A stretch of DNA of 64,000 bases. Origin: Candidatus Obscuribacterales bacterium. GTDB lineage: Bacteria; Cyanobacteriota; Vampirovibrionia; Obscuribacterales; Obscuribacteraceae. The notes beneath the pieces were generated by a model. The model was not told the origin of the DNA. It made no database searches and saw nothing but the letters and a program-made list of their open reading frames with translations. Location: NCBI GenBank assembly GCA_019745415.1, contig JAIETF010000064.1, positions 1 to 64,000 of the forward strand, written 5' to 3'. Of this stretch, positions 50,514 to 59,990 are shown piece by piece. Made by a program: the position numbers and the translations under genes. Numbering within the stretch: position 1 is the stretch's first letter; the number at the start of each line of letters is the position of its first letter.

Positions 50514-51452
50514 TTAGGATGAGCTGTCTTTCTGACTCGAACTGGGCAGCCAGACCTCAATAAAGCCTTCGGGCATGGTATGCCCCTGGCTTCTTATCAG
50601 ACGCGCCTCGCCATCGCTCAATTTTAGCTTCTCTTTCAGACTAAGCAAAAGTTCTTCGGCAAACTCCTTTTCTCGGCGCAGATAGTACTTTACCAAAAGG
50701 GTTTTGCCCGTCTCTTTAGCGGCTCGACAATGAACAGTTGCACCTTTTGAAGCAATGAACTCTTTTGCTTCATGTTCTAATTCGCTACTACCTTCAGGGT
50801 ACTGAATATAGACAGTCATTTCATCAAATCGATTGCTTTGCAAAGGCTTTGCTTCAGTCTGCTGGTTTGTACTTTCATTGGCACTGTTTTCATGACCATA
50901 GGCAGCTTTCTTTATCTGGTTTGACTTGCCTATGGCCTTTTGCACTCTAGAAATTGCCCCCAGGGTTGAAAGCCAGTCAGAAGAGGCTGTGCCGTCACTA
51001 TTGCTGGTCGGCGTCAACCTGGCTACTTCTATTTCTAACAATGACTGCACTTCCGACGGTGCCACAGAGGCCAGTAACTGCAAGTTGCGACCAGCTTTTT
51101 CGCGATCGTTTGAAAGGTCAAATGAGGCAGGATTTTTCAAATATAGCTCAACAACTTTGACCGACCAGTCATGTCGGTCTTTTATCTCAGCCTGTATGCC
51201 GGCTCTTCTAGTACTTTCTTCTTGTGCCTTTTTATCGATTAGAGTTATTGTTGATGAGACTATGGCAATAACAACTGTAGTACAGACTGGCAAAATTATC
51301 GGCAGCCAGGTCTTTTTGAATGAACGGTCATGAGCGAACTTATGATTATCGAGCTTTAGTTTTTCTCGCTCGATCTCAAGTTTATGTTCGTCGATACGCA
51401 ACTTACGTTCGTCGTTGCTTAGATTGTCTTGTTGTTTATCGGACATAGACAA
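50514..51452 (-). CDS. Single-pass membrane protein, coiled-coil N-terminus
   Basis: Residues 1-45 are a charged heptad-like stretch (ERKLRIDEHKLEIEREKLKLD). One membrane helix at about 50-72 (ILPVCTTVVIAIVSSTITLI) follows. The rest is a helical region and, at about 215-312, an alpha/beta segment (VYIQYPEGSSELEHEAKEF, then TLLVKYYLRREKEFAEELL) that recalls LytR_C/SPOR-like small domains, at low confidence. It has a layout similar to the protein at 19451-20299. It sits 104 bases behind the papain-like peptidase gene, in the same direction. Confidence 0.55.
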   Translation of the reverse strand: MSMSDKQQDNLSNDERKLRIDEHKLEIEREKLKLDNHKFAHDRSFKKTWLPIILPVCTTVVIAIVSSTITLIDKKAQEESTRRAGIQAEIKDRHDWSVKVVELYLKNPASFDLSNDREKAGRNLQLLASVAPSEVQSLLEIEVARLTPTSNSDGTASSDWLSTLGAISRVQKAIGKSNQIKKAAYGHENSANESTNQQTEAKPLQSNRFDEMTVYIQYPEGSSELEHEAKEFIASKGATVHCRAAKETGKTLLVKYYLRREKEFAEELLLSLKEKLKLSDGEARLIRSQGHTMPEGFIEVWLPSSSQKDSSS

Positions 51453-51555
51453 TGACTCAATTCAAAACTACATAATCTGCATACCCTTTCAATGCCAAAA
51501 TTCTTCTCATCGCGAGCCATCGACTTGTCATCTAATGCATTCAAGAACCGACCAG

Positions 51556-53283
51556 CTAGTAACTTAGCCTCAAGAGAAGTCCTGAGATTTTGTCTTTTAC
51601 AGCTTGCTCTTCGCTATCTTTACTGGGGCTGGACAGAAGCTTTCTAATAGACTCTCGTGTTTCCTTTGGAACAGTTCCGTATAGAAGCGCCAGGCTTTTA
51701 TCTGCTTGTGCGGCATCGGTAAGGGCAGCTGCCTTGCGATCATCATCTTGGGCCTGGTCGCGCTGCCTCTCGCCATAAAGTCCAACTGCGACGATAGCGC
51801 CGGTGAGACGCTCATAATAAGTCTTATCTTGTTTGACTTGATAGGCGCTCCAATCGACTAGACGCTGTGCCATTTCACTTGATTTGACTGGTTCGGTGGC
51901 AGAGAAGAAATCTTTCGCCGCAGGGCTTATATTGTTTTCCAAGCCCCAAGTGTTTTTTATTTGATATTGGGGAAAACCAAAGTCGTTTCTTCTATCTTGA
52001 ATGAGCAATGAGTGAGTATCCATGAACATTCTAGAGAAGAGTTCGCTGATTGTCTGTTTGTCTGACTTGCCGTCTAAGACGTCAAAGGTATTGCCGCTTT
52101 GAAAAATGGCATTGCCGGTATAGACACCCACTGCTAAGGGCAGCTTACCGGCTTCCTTGGCTTGCTTGACGATTTCATCAAGTTCCTTCTGGCTTGCATA
52201 GCCGGTCACCCATTTCTTATCTTCAGGTTCTGTATTGGTATTGACCAAGATCCTGTCTTTATAATCTTTTCCGGTTATCTGATTGAGAATTCGTGATTCA
52301 CCGACCATAGTGGAAGCCGCACCAGGACTGGTATCACGTCCTTCGGGTTTATTGAGATTTGCCAGTTCGGCTTTCTCAGGCAAAGAGGCGTCCCTCTTAT
52401 AAACCAGGCGATTGCCGTCGCTGCGACTGACATACTGCAACTGACCTTCAGCCTTGCCTTCTTGTCTCATAAGAGCATAGTAAGTATTGGCTGCGGTCAA
52501 GCGAAAAATATTCTCGGCCAGGCGCTGTTTGTCTTGTCCGTAAGCACGATTATCTGCATGCTCTCCGAATGATTGCATACTTTGACGGTCTAGCTTGACC
52601 TCCAAACCTCTGACATTGGTCTTGCCGGTCAAAGCTACATCAGCAACCATTGAGGTAACCCTTGAGGGCTCGGCTGTCTTACCAGATAGCAGCAGACCCT
52701 CAACAGTGGCCATGGCACAAGTATCAAAACTGCCCTGGCTGCGATCCTCTGGTCTGGCGACCATATTCATAAGTTGTTCAGCCACTCTTATTCGCTGGCG
52801 ATCCGAGGCTATACCTTCACCACTCTTACCGATTGCAGCACTTTGTCCGGGCTCTGTACTCTCTAGAAGACGACCGATATCTTTGTAGACTTTCTGTACT
52901 TCCTCGGCAGACAGTCCATTGACTCGGGCGTTTCGCTCAAAAGTCTCAACATCGCTGACAAATTGTTCCAGTTCTCGCTTTGAGTTTGGATAGCCTGGGT
53001 TGCTGATTGTCTTTTCAGCCAGCTCGAGAAGTTTACGCCCTTCTGAAGATACCGCACCAGCTGCCTGTGATGAATCAATACCGGGCTTGATAAATTCAAG
53101 CTTTGGCAGTTCGGCTAATACGAATGTAGGCAGATGCTGACTGTCACTTTTTTCAGACTTTACTGAAGTGGCAGCGGACCCAGGACCAAAGACACTAGCC
53201 CGCTCAGCATCCAAACCGCCGGGTTCAGCGGGCTTTCCTTCTTCTATTTGGGGTCTTTCCGACTCTTTAAGCTTGTCGACCAT
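51556..53283 (-). CDS. Papain/calpain-like cysteine peptidase-type protein
   Basis: A 575-residue protein without a signal peptide. Residues 1-170 are polar and helical with low-complexity parts. From residue 175 a peptidase-like domain appears: Q183-x5-C189 in SQGSFDTCAMATVEGL, H424 in MDTHSLLIQ and N444 in IKNTWGLENN. The order and spacing of Gln, Cys, His and Asn, and the N-T-W-G motif, fit the papain/calpain fold. The same motif set ends the fusion protein at 35927-39202. It follows rodA by 57 bases, so it may be in the min-rodA transcript. Substrate and activity are inferred. Confidence 0.7.
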   Translation of the reverse strand: MVDKLKESERPQIEEGKPAEPGGLDAERASVFGPGSAATSVKSEKSDSQHLPTFVLAELPKLEFIKPGIDSSQAAGAVSSEGRKLLELAEKTISNPGYPNSKRELEQFVSDVETFERNARVNGLSAEEVQKVYKDIGRLLESTEPGQSAAIGKSGEGIASDRQRIRVAEQLMNMVARPEDRSQGSFDTCAMATVEGLLLSGKTAEPSRVTSMVADVALTGKTNVRGLEVKLDRQSMQSFGEHADNRAYGQDKQRLAENIFRLTAANTYYALMRQEGKAEGQLQYVSRSDGNRLVYKRDASLPEKAELANLNKPEGRDTSPGAASTMVGESRILNQITGKDYKDRILVNTNTEPEDKKWVTGYASQKELDEIVKQAKEAGKLPLAVGVYTGNAIFQSGNTFDVLDGKSDKQTISELFSRMFMDTHSLLIQDRRNDFGFPQYQIKNTWGLENNISPAAKDFFSATEPVKSSEMAQRLVDWSAYQVKQDKTYYERLTGAIVAVGLYGERQRDQAQDDDRKAAALTDAAQADKSLALLYGTVPKETRESIRKLLSSPSKDSEEQAVKDKISGLLLRLSY

Positions 53284-53340
53284 ACCAACCTACCGGCAAC
53301 AGGTTCTATATACCCGTTCAGGCAAGGTTTCCGGACACTA

Positions 53341-54648
53341 CTAGCCCCAGAGATCGTCTTTCTTTTCGCGTGGATTGTAGTAGTAGATTGACTGCAATAG
53401 ACCAATGGAGACCAGATCGACAATTAAGGCAGTACCGCCATAACTGAGGAAAGGTAACGGAACGCCCGCCACCGGCATAATGCCGATGGTCATACCGATG
53501 TTGATGAAAGAGTGGAATAAGAACATGCACATTAGACCAATGGCTATAGCAGCCCCGGCGGGGTCGCCCCGAGACTGATGGGCGATGAAGAGAGCCCGCA
53601 GACAAATGACCAAGTAGGCTAAGACTACAAGTCCGCAGATTTTAAAGCCGAGTTCTTCGCCAATTACGGCAAAGATAAAGTCTGTATGCCGCTCTGGAAT
53701 GAAAGCGCCTTGGGCCTGATTGCCATGCCCTAGTCCGGCCCCGGCAAAACCACCCGAACCGATTGCAATCAGACTCTGCAAAATGTGATAACCAGAGCCG
53801 CGTGGATCGTCATATGGATTGACGAAACTAGTCAGACGTTTCTGTTGATACTCTTTCAAGACCCCCCACAAATGCGGACGGGCATGACCAAAGCCGTAGT
53901 TGGCGGCAACTATGGCGACAATCAATAAAAGTCTCAACCAAACTTTGAAATCTAAGCGGCGCCAGAAAAGCAAAAGGACAAGACCTAGAGCCACTAAGAA
54001 ATAATGCCACCACTCAATGTTCACAGCATTGAGAATGAGACTGATTAGGGGGCTGACCAAAACTAAGATATCGGTGACTGTGGCGCCCGCCCAGTATGAT
54101 AGACCCAAGAAGACCGCGCCGAATGTCAGTGAAGTGCCCAAGTCGGGCTGCTTGAACACCAAGACGGCAGGGGGACCCAAGATAAGCAAGATCTTGAAAA
54201 TGTCAAAGAAGCCATTAATCGGGAAGCGCCTTAGCCAGGCAGCCAATGAAAAAATTACTATCGGTTTGGCTACCTCTGAGGGTTGAAGCGTAATCGGGCC
54301 AAGGGCCAGCCAGCGCTGCGCCCCCTGAGCAGAATGTCCCTTGACCATTACCGCCACCAGCAAAGCCAGGTTGAGCAGATACAGGAAAGAGACCATGTAT
54401 TTGTTGGTCCAGAGCTTGTATGGAATGCGAGCGATGACAACCATAAGGAATAGCCCAGCCCACATATACTGCAGCTGCTTTTCAAAATAACCCTGGGTGT
54501 GCTGCGAAAAATGCAGCACATTCAGGCCCACCATGATCAAAAAAGCAGTTGCTCCGAGAAGCCAAAAATCGATGCCTTGAACGGCACGAATCAAGCTCCT
54601 CAGAGCACCAGGAACGAAGTTGAGATTGTCTAGGGTCTGGGTTGTCAA
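53341..54648 (-). CDS. rodA: Rod shape-determining protein RodA (SEDS family)
   Basis: A SEDS-family glycosyltransferase that polymerises lipid II glycan strands during cell elongation. It is 435 residues with about ten membrane helices. Family marks are GAQRWLALGPITLQPSE near residue 115, KQPDLGTSL, the large periplasmic loop with SGYHILQSLIAIGSGGFAGAG and PERHTDFIFAVIGEELGF, and the C-terminal VAGVPLPFLSYGGTAL. This is the RodA type rather than FtsW. It lies downstream of minE with a hairpin between them. Confidence 0.93.
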   Translation of the reverse strand: MTTQTLDNLNFVPGALRSLIRAVQGIDFWLLGATAFLIMVGLNVLHFSQHTQGYFEKQLQYMWAGLFLMVVIARIPYKLWTNKYMVSFLYLLNLALLVAVMVKGHSAQGAQRWLALGPITLQPSEVAKPIVIFSLAAWLRRFPINGFFDIFKILLILGPPAVLVFKQPDLGTSLTFGAVFLGLSYWAGATVTDILVLVSPLISLILNAVNIEWWHYFLVALGLVLLLFWRRLDFKVWLRLLLIVAIVAANYGFGHARPHLWGVLKEYQQKRLTSFVNPYDDPRGSGYHILQSLIAIGSGGFAGAGLGHGNQAQGAFIPERHTDFIFAVIGEELGFKICGLVVLAYLVICLRALFIAHQSRGDPAGAAIAIGLMCMFLFHSFINIGMTIGIMPVAGVPLPFLSYGGTALIVDLVSIGLLQSIYYYNPREKKDDLWG

Positions 54649-54684
54649 AGTTATCCTTGTTTAGGTTTTGGCTCTCTCAAAGAA

Positions 54685-54702
54685 GGGTCTCTTGCGAGAC
54701 CC
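54685..54702. terminator. Hairpin between minE and rodA
   Basis: GGGTCTC and GAGACCC pair perfectly (7 bp) around a TTGC loop. No strong T-run follows on the minus strand, so termination between minE and rodA is likely partial, or the hairpin is a processing or stability element. Confidence 0.4.
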
Positions 54703-54755
54703 CTGATTGAGAAACTAAGCCAAATAGCCTAATTAGCCAGGCAGCAACTCAATGC

Positions 54756-55016
54756 TCAGCATTTTGATCTGAGCAAGCGGAAATTGGCAATCAGAGATGC
54801 CCTCCGCTCATATTGTTGCAGATCAAACTGGGTTGTGTCTTTATCCAACTCGAAATAGCGGGATACAACTGCCACCAGTTCTTCTTCGAGACTTTCCAGA
54901 CGCCCAGCCGGCAGCTCTAGACGGTCATGCGTGAGCATATTACGCATGCGATCTTTGGCTGTGGTGCGGGCTCCGTCTGCTTTCGGTTGCATGAACCATT
55001 CAAATATTCGTTGCAT
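54756..55016 (-). CDS. minE: Cell division topological specificity factor MinE
   Basis: An 86-residue MinE. It has the amphipathic N-terminus that binds membrane (MQRIFEWFM), the AKDRMRNMLTHDR segment that contacts MinD, and a C-terminal dimerisation part. MinE stimulates MinD ATPase and makes the Min system oscillate, so that division is kept to midcell. It lies 11 bases after minD. Confidence 0.93.
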   Translation of the reverse strand: MQRIFEWFMQPKADGARTTAKDRMRNMLTHDRLELPAGRLESLEEELVAVVSRYFELDKDTTQFDLQQYERRASLIANFRLLRSKC

Positions 55017-55027
55017 GATTGACCTCC

Positions 55028-55843
55028 TTAAACCCTGACTGTAGGGTTGAAGAAACTGACAATCCTGCTCATCCAGGTGGGATTCTTGACTTCGAGGTCC
55101 ATGATCGGAACCTCTTCACCACGAATTCTTCTGGCGATATTGCGATAGGCAAGACCGGAGCGAACATTGTCGGTGCCTGAAACAGGCTCACCTTTGTTGG
55201 TCGAGATGATGATTTCCTCATCTTCAGGAACAACGCCCAGAAGTTTGACTGAGAGGATCTCGAGTACATCGTCGATGCTCATCATGTCATTGTTCTGAAC
55301 CATGTTTGGACGATAGCGGTTCAAGACCAGACGATACTCTTTGATCTCATCTTTGCGAGCTTCTAAAAGACCGATGATGCGATCTGCATCTCTAACAGCA
55401 GACATTTCAGGAGTTGTAATCACAATTGCTTCTTCGGCGCCGGCTACGGCGTTTTGGAAGCCTTGCTCGATACCGGCAGGACTGTCCACCAGAACGAAGT
55501 CATACATACTCTTGAGTTCTTCGCAGAGCTTCTTCATTTGGTCGGCATCAACAGCCGACTTGTCCCTGGTCTGAGCCGCCGGCAACAGACTCAAGTTGGG
55601 AAGCTTTTTATCTTTGACAAGGGCCTGCCTGAGTTTGCATCGCTCTTCAACCACATCGACCAGGTTATAGACGACTCTGTTTTCCAGACCCATCAAAATA
55701 TCCAGGTTTCTCAGTCCGATATCCATATCGACAAGGGCTACCGATGCGCCGCTTGTGGCAAGGGCGACACCGATATTGGCTGAAGCCGTAGTTTTTCCGA
55801 CTCCTCCCTTGCCTGAGGTGACTACGATTACTCGACCGCTCAT
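55028..55843 (-). CDS. minD: Septum site-determining ATPase MinD
   Basis: A 271-residue ParA/MinD ATPase with the deviant Walker A KGGVGKT (residues 10-16), the switch region VDMDIGLRNLD, DSPAGIEQGF and NRYRPNMV. The C-terminal end (NPTWMSRIVSFFNP) is an amphipathic membrane-targeting helix. It recruits MinC to the membrane to block Z-ring assembly away from midcell. The order minC-minD-minE matches the usual arrangement. Confidence 0.95.
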   Translation of the reverse strand: MSGRVIVVTSGKGGVGKTTASANIGVALATSGASVALVDMDIGLRNLDILMGLENRVVYNLVDVVEERCKLRQALVKDKKLPNLSLLPAAQTRDKSAVDADQMKKLCEELKSMYDFVLVDSPAGIEQGFQNAVAGAEEAIVITTPEMSAVRDADRIIGLLEARKDEIKEYRLVLNRYRPNMVQNNDMMSIDDVLEILSVKLLGVVPEDEEIIISTNKGEPVSGTDNVRSGLAYRNIARRIRGEEVPIMDLEVKNPTWMSRIVSFFNPTVRV

Positions 55844-55927
55844 TTAATTTCCTCGTGTGGCTGTTACTTTGGGTTCTCTTTGCTTACTTACTGACCAATT
55901 GAGTGTGGTGCTCAATCGCTTCGACAT

Positions 55928-56809
55928 TTAGTCAAACTTGTTTTTGGTGATTCGAATTTTGCCTTCGAAAATGCGGGCAGTTTCAGGGCCGCTGCCATTG
56001 GCGTATGTGACTCTTTTGCGATCAGGAGCCCGGGCGATTGCATGGGCGATTCTAATTTGAATGGGTTGCAAATTGAGAGCTCTGATCTCGGCTTCAATAT
56101 TGCCGCCGATTCCAGCATGGGCTATGCCTCTCAGTGAACCCCAAACTGTAATATCGCCCTCGGCCATGATCTCGGCGCCTGGGTTGACATCACCGACGAT
56201 GACCAAATCGCCTTTGTGACTGACGGTCTGCCCTGACCGAAGAGTCTGCTTGATATAGAGCACCTGGGGCAGCTTTTGAATCTGACTGGCGGTATCTTCG
56301 GCGGTGCCGTCTTTACTTTCAGGCAATTTCTCTTGCAGTTCTATATCGCTCTCTTCCATAGAGTCATGTTCGAGAGAGTCATGTTCGAGTTCGACAACGC
56401 TTACCGAGCTGACTTCAACACCCTTGCCTTTTGCATTCTCAGCTTCTGCTTCAGCTTCAGGAATCTGATCTTTAGGAATTTCCAAATTGACCTTGGGCAG
56501 ATTCATTGGTTTGACATCAGAAACTTTGACACCGCACTCGGTGAAAGCAGACCTTGTCTTCTCTTCCTTTGCAAAAATTTCTTCGGGAAAAACGCCGACT
56601 CCTTTGGCAATTGCCAAAACCTGCGCCGCTTTGTCATTGGAAAGCTTGAGAGAGCCCATGCCGAGAATGACCTTAGAGCCCTTCCAGAACTTGTTGGACG
56701 ACTGCAAAGTAGAGCTGAGATGCTCTAGAGCCTCTTGCAAGTTTGAGCAGCCGCCGAGGTCAATAAAGACGCCCTGGTCGGGTTGACTGATAATGGCAAT
56801 TTTAGACAT
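55928..56809 (-). CDS. minC: Septum site-determining protein MinC
   Basis: A 293-residue MinC. The C-terminal beta-helix domain (residues 195-290) shows the hallmark RSGQTVSHKGDLVIVGDVNPGAE and the GDITVWGSLRGIAHAG motif that binds MinD. The N-terminal part (1-100) matches the MinC_N fold and is joined by an acidic linker (about 110-185, ESDIELQEK). It blocks FtsZ polymerisation. I chose ATG 56809, which starts a normal MinC_N domain; an upstream in-frame start would add 30 unrelated residues. It is the first gene of the min operon. Confidence 0.9.
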   Translation of the reverse strand: MSKIAIISQPDQGVFIDLGGCSNLQEALEHLSSTLQSSNKFWKGSKVILGMGSLKLSNDKAAQVLAIAKGVGVFPEEIFAKEEKTRSAFTECGVKVSDVKPMNLPKVNLEIPKDQIPEAEAEAENAKGKGVEVSSVSVVELEHDSLEHDSMEESDIELQEKLPESKDGTAEDTASQIQKLPQVLYIKQTLRSGQTVSHKGDLVIVGDVNPGAEIMAEGDITVWGSLRGIAHAGIGGNIEAEIRALNLQPIQIRIAHAIARAPDRKRVTYANGSGPETARIFEGKIRITKNKFD

Positions 56810-57034
56810 GCGAAAAGTCCCGCCCGAAGAATTTATGCAATCAGAACTAATGTAAAGTTCCTTGGCAAATATCGTATTGTCTGGCAATCCGCACGTCAAG
56901 CCGGCTTACATACGCACCATATATGCAACCGCCATAGAAATTTATGTGAATCCAATAAGAAAACCTGACTATCTTTGCTATCTGGCTTATCTAGAGCGAT
57001 ACAAAGTTATTGAAATTTATCCAAGATATCTTTA
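56810..57034. promoter_or_regulatory. Spacer upstream of minC, likely min operon promoter
   Basis: An AT-rich 225-base spacer between meaB and minC. It should hold the promoter of the min operon. I see no convincing -35/-10 pair or operator; two related GAAATTTAT words occur in it. Confidence 0.35.
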
Positions 57035-58006
57035 TCAGTATTGGATGGTTTGAAACATATTGCCGATCAGCTGTCTGGCAGCTGTATGAGGATCGACCTT
57101 ACGGGTGGCTATGTCGTCGAGAACTTCTTTGACTTCATTATTTGTGCTCAAAGACTTCTTCAAATTGCGCCTGGCTATATCGGCAACTATCTCTGATAGC
57201 TCAGCTTGTATACGATCCATACGCCTTTTAGATAGCAAGCCGGCTTCGCTGAGGTGAAGCTTGTGCTTCTTGATTGCTTGCCAAAGTTCGCCTATGCCTT
57301 GACCGGTCTCGGCTATCGAAACAATTACCGGCGGATGCCAGGGCTTTTCCGCCTTACTAGAAGCCAATTCTAGAGATGCAGTAATTTCACTGGCAGACTT
57401 ATTGGCACCTGGTAGGTCGCCTTTATTTACAACAAATATATCCCCTATTTCCATAATGCCTGATTTGATCGCTTGAATGTCATCGCCCGAACCAGGCATC
57501 AAAACTAGGACGGTTGTATCGGCGGTTTGGGCAATTGCCAGCTCGGACTGTCCAACGCCGACGGTCTCAATAATAATCACCTCATAGCCAGAAGCTTCCA
57601 ACATACGAATAGCATCATAGGTAGCCAGAGCGACTCCGCCTTGATGTCCTCGATTTGCCATCGACCGAATAAAGACACTTTTATCGAGTGTATGACCTTG
57701 CATTCTTATACGGTCACCAAGTATGGCACCACCTGTGAAAGGGCTGGAAGGATCTACGGCTAATACGGCCACTTTCAAATCTTCTTTACGACATTCGGTG
57801 ATTAGAGCATCCACCAAGGTCGATTTACCAACTCCGGGTGAGCCGGTTACGCCAATAATATGAGCGCGACCAGTGTATTCAAAGAGACTGCGCACCAGCT
57901 GTGATGCTTCTTCTCCGCCATTCTCAACCACAGAAATGGCCCGAGCCAGCGCTCTTCTATTGCCCGAGAGAACTTCTTTTGATATTGCTTCCACTGTACT
58001 GTCCAA
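57035..58006 (-). CDS. meaB: Methylmalonyl-CoA mutase-associated GTPase MeaB
   Basis: A G3E-type P-loop GTPase (323 residues) that protects and reactivates the B12-dependent methylmalonyl-CoA mutase. The P-loop is VTGSPGVGKSTLVDAL near residue 53, then AVDPSSPFTGGAILGDRIRM, ETVGVGQSE and FVVNKGD (specificity NKxD). The mutase itself is not in the window. It lies 18 bases after the upstream coiled-coil gene, in the same direction. Confidence 0.92.
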   Translation of the reverse strand: MDSTVEAISKEVLSGNRRALARAISVVENGGEEASQLVRSLFEYTGRAHIIGVTGSPGVGKSTLVDALITECRKEDLKVAVLAVDPSSPFTGGAILGDRIRMQGHTLDKSVFIRSMANRGHQGGVALATYDAIRMLEASGYEVIIIETVGVGQSELAIAQTADTTVLVLMPGSGDDIQAIKSGIMEIGDIFVVNKGDLPGANKSASEITASLELASSKAEKPWHPPVIVSIAETGQGIGELWQAIKKHKLHLSEAGLLSKRRMDRIQAELSEIVADIARRNLKKSLSTNNEVKEVLDDIATRKVDPHTAARQLIGNMFQTIQY

Positions 58007-58024
58007 AATTTATTTGCTACTAAA

Positions 58025-58525
58025 CTATGGGCTTTTGCCCTTGAAGGCCTTGAGCCAGCCTGGTGTTTCTTTGTTTGCTTGTTGCAGTTGATCATCGGTA
58101 TGCTGTCGGCGCTGAGCGTTCTCAGCCTCATTCAACATGACGGCAAGCAGATCTCGCTCCGATTCACGTGTCTTTAGTTGGTGTTGCAGTTCGGTGGTGG
58201 AGGCTCTAAGTTCTTCTACTTCTTGCAGTTTTTGCTCGAGCAAAGTGGCCAGGCGACCAAGTTCTTGGTGCAGCTGCTTGTTTTCTCTGCTTTTGTCGCT
58301 CAACAGCAAACCCTGGTTAGCCAATTCCGACTTAAGATCTTCGCCGTCGCGGGCCTGACGCTCCAATTCACGCAGTTGAGCCGAGAGCATCAGGTTCTTT
58401 TCCTGACTCTGCACCAAGGCTTCCTGTAGTTCCATTATCTTGGCAGCCAGACCAGCCGAATCCAAATTCTGCACCGACTGCAGAGAGGTAGAAGAACTAT
58501 TTGGACTGTTCTGGCTTTCGGTCAT
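58025..58525 (-). CDS. Coiled-coil hypothetical protein
   Basis: A 166-residue protein that is almost entirely coiled coil from about residue 25 to 135 (Leu/Glu/Gln-rich heptads such as LMLSAQLRELERQ and RLATLLEQKLQEVEELR). There is no signal peptide or membrane helix. It is the first gene of a unit with meaB 18 bases downstream. I do not know a function. Confidence 0.6.
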   Translation of the reverse strand: MTESQNSPNSSSTSLQSVQNLDSAGLAAKIMELQEALVQSQEKNLMLSAQLRELERQARDGEDLKSELANQGLLLSDKSRENKQLHQELGRLATLLEQKLQEVEELRASTTELQHQLKTRESERDLLAVMLNEAENAQRRQHTDDQLQQANKETPGWLKAFKGKSP

Positions 58526-58704
58526 TTACTGGCTCGATCAGGGCACACTAATGCTTAAACAAAATACCTATCAGGTTGGCTGCAATTGTACAGGCTTAAG
58601 GCTTATTCCAAATTAGATGCTTAAAATCGAATAAGTGCAAGAATTAGCTGTACGTTTCTTGATTTTATACGCCCTAATTACTCTTGGAAAGCCCTGAGGT
58701 CTCT

Positions 58705-59853
58705 ATGGTTGCAAAATTGGTCTACACAAAACGCATTTTCAAGCCCGAGGCCACCGAAGAAACAGTCTTTCTATTGGAAGATGGGCTGATCAAAGCCCTC
58801 TATAAAGAGGACGAAGTCCCGCCCATCTGGCAAAAGCAAGCTCAAGCTTTAGACCTGCGCCATCTGGTCGCCATACCGGGCATGATTGACCTGCAGATGA
58901 ACGGCGCCCCGTTTTGCGATTTCTGGCAAGACACAAGCCCGGCAGATATAAAGAAGCTGCGATTAGAGCAAGCACGAAGGGGCGTAACCAGCTTCCTTCC
59001 CACACTAATTACCGACTCCCTGCCTGCACTAATCAAACACCGAGACTTTCTTAAGAAGCAGGGCGCCGGCAAGCCAATCAACAGTGGCAAAATTGATCAA
59101 GCAGAGCAAGGTCTCGCTCGCATGCCGGGCATTCATCTTGAAGGTCCCTATCTTTCGCCTTTCAAACCGGGAGTGCATCCGCCCGAATGGGTGCGGTCCC
59201 TTGAGACCGCCGTCCAAGAAGGCAGTCTCGCGACTCTTGTAGACGACTCGATAAAGATGATGACTGCAGCCCTAGAAGGAGACCCCGACGGCAGTTTCCA
59301 AAGTTTTCTCCAGGCTAGAGGCGTAGCGGTTTCTCTCGGGCACACCAATGCCAGCTACGAAGAGGCCAATCGCTCTTTCGCACGCGGCGCCCGACTGCTT
59401 ACCCATGCCTTTAATGCCATGGCCCCTTTATTGCACAGAAAACCCGGCGCCATTTGTGCTGCCCTGTTAGACAAAAAAGTCAGTGCCTGTTTGATCGCAG
59501 ACGGACTGCACGTTCTGCCACCGGTCTGTCAGCTCATCTTTGAACTCAAAGGAGCCGACCGATTGATCTTGGTCTCTGACCGAGCCGCAATCGGCACATC
59601 GCAGGGCGAATTGGTCGGATCATCGATTTCACTTGATGATGCCCTGCGCAACATGATTGATTGGGGAATTTGCAATCTCTCAGAGGCTGCCATGATGGCT
59701 TCGACCAACGCCGCTAGAGCCATTTCGCTCTCAGGGCTGATAGGTACACTGGCACCTGGCTTTCATGCTGATATTGCTTTCTTGGACGATCAGCTACAGA
59801 CAGCTGAAACAATGATAGGCGGTTATCTTTCTTCCGAATGTCGGCAAGTCTAG
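58705..59853 (+). CDS. nagA: N-acetylglucosamine-6-phosphate deacetylase
   Basis: An amidohydrolase that removes the acetyl group from GlcNAc-6-phosphate in amino-sugar and cell-wall recycling. The ATG at 58705 has GAGG 5 bases upstream. Conserved parts are PGMIDLQMNG (QxN instead of HxH, as in E. coli NagA), GIHLEGPYL (metal-binding Glu), VAVSLGHTNA, THAFNAMAPL and the catalytic Asp in ILVSDRAAIG. It is a single gene, divergent from the coiled-coil gene. Confidence 0.9.
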   Translation: MVAKLVYTKRIFKPEATEETVFLLEDGLIKALYKEDEVPPIWQKQAQALDLRHLVAIPGMIDLQMNGAPFCDFWQDTSPADIKKLRLEQARRGVTSFLPTLITDSLPALIKHRDFLKKQGAGKPINSGKIDQAEQGLARMPGIHLEGPYLSPFKPGVHPPEWVRSLETAVQEGSLATLVDDSIKMMTAALEGDPDGSFQSFLQARGVAVSLGHTNASYEEANRSFARGARLLTHAFNAMAPLLHRKPGAICAALLDKKVSACLIADGLHVLPPVCQLIFELKGADRLILVSDRAAIGTSQGELVGSSISLDDALRNMIDWGICNLSEAAMMASTNAARAISLSGLIGTLAPGFHADIAFLDDQLQTAETMIGGYLSSECRQV

Positions 59854-59990
59854 AACACTCTACTGCTAAAGATAAGAAACAGTTATCACTTGGTTTCTTT
59901 TCCTGATTTGCAAATGGTCTTATACTGCCTAAGTTGCTTGAATGACCTGCTCCCTCAGCAGCTCTTTTGCGGCAGCCTGGAGAAAACCGA

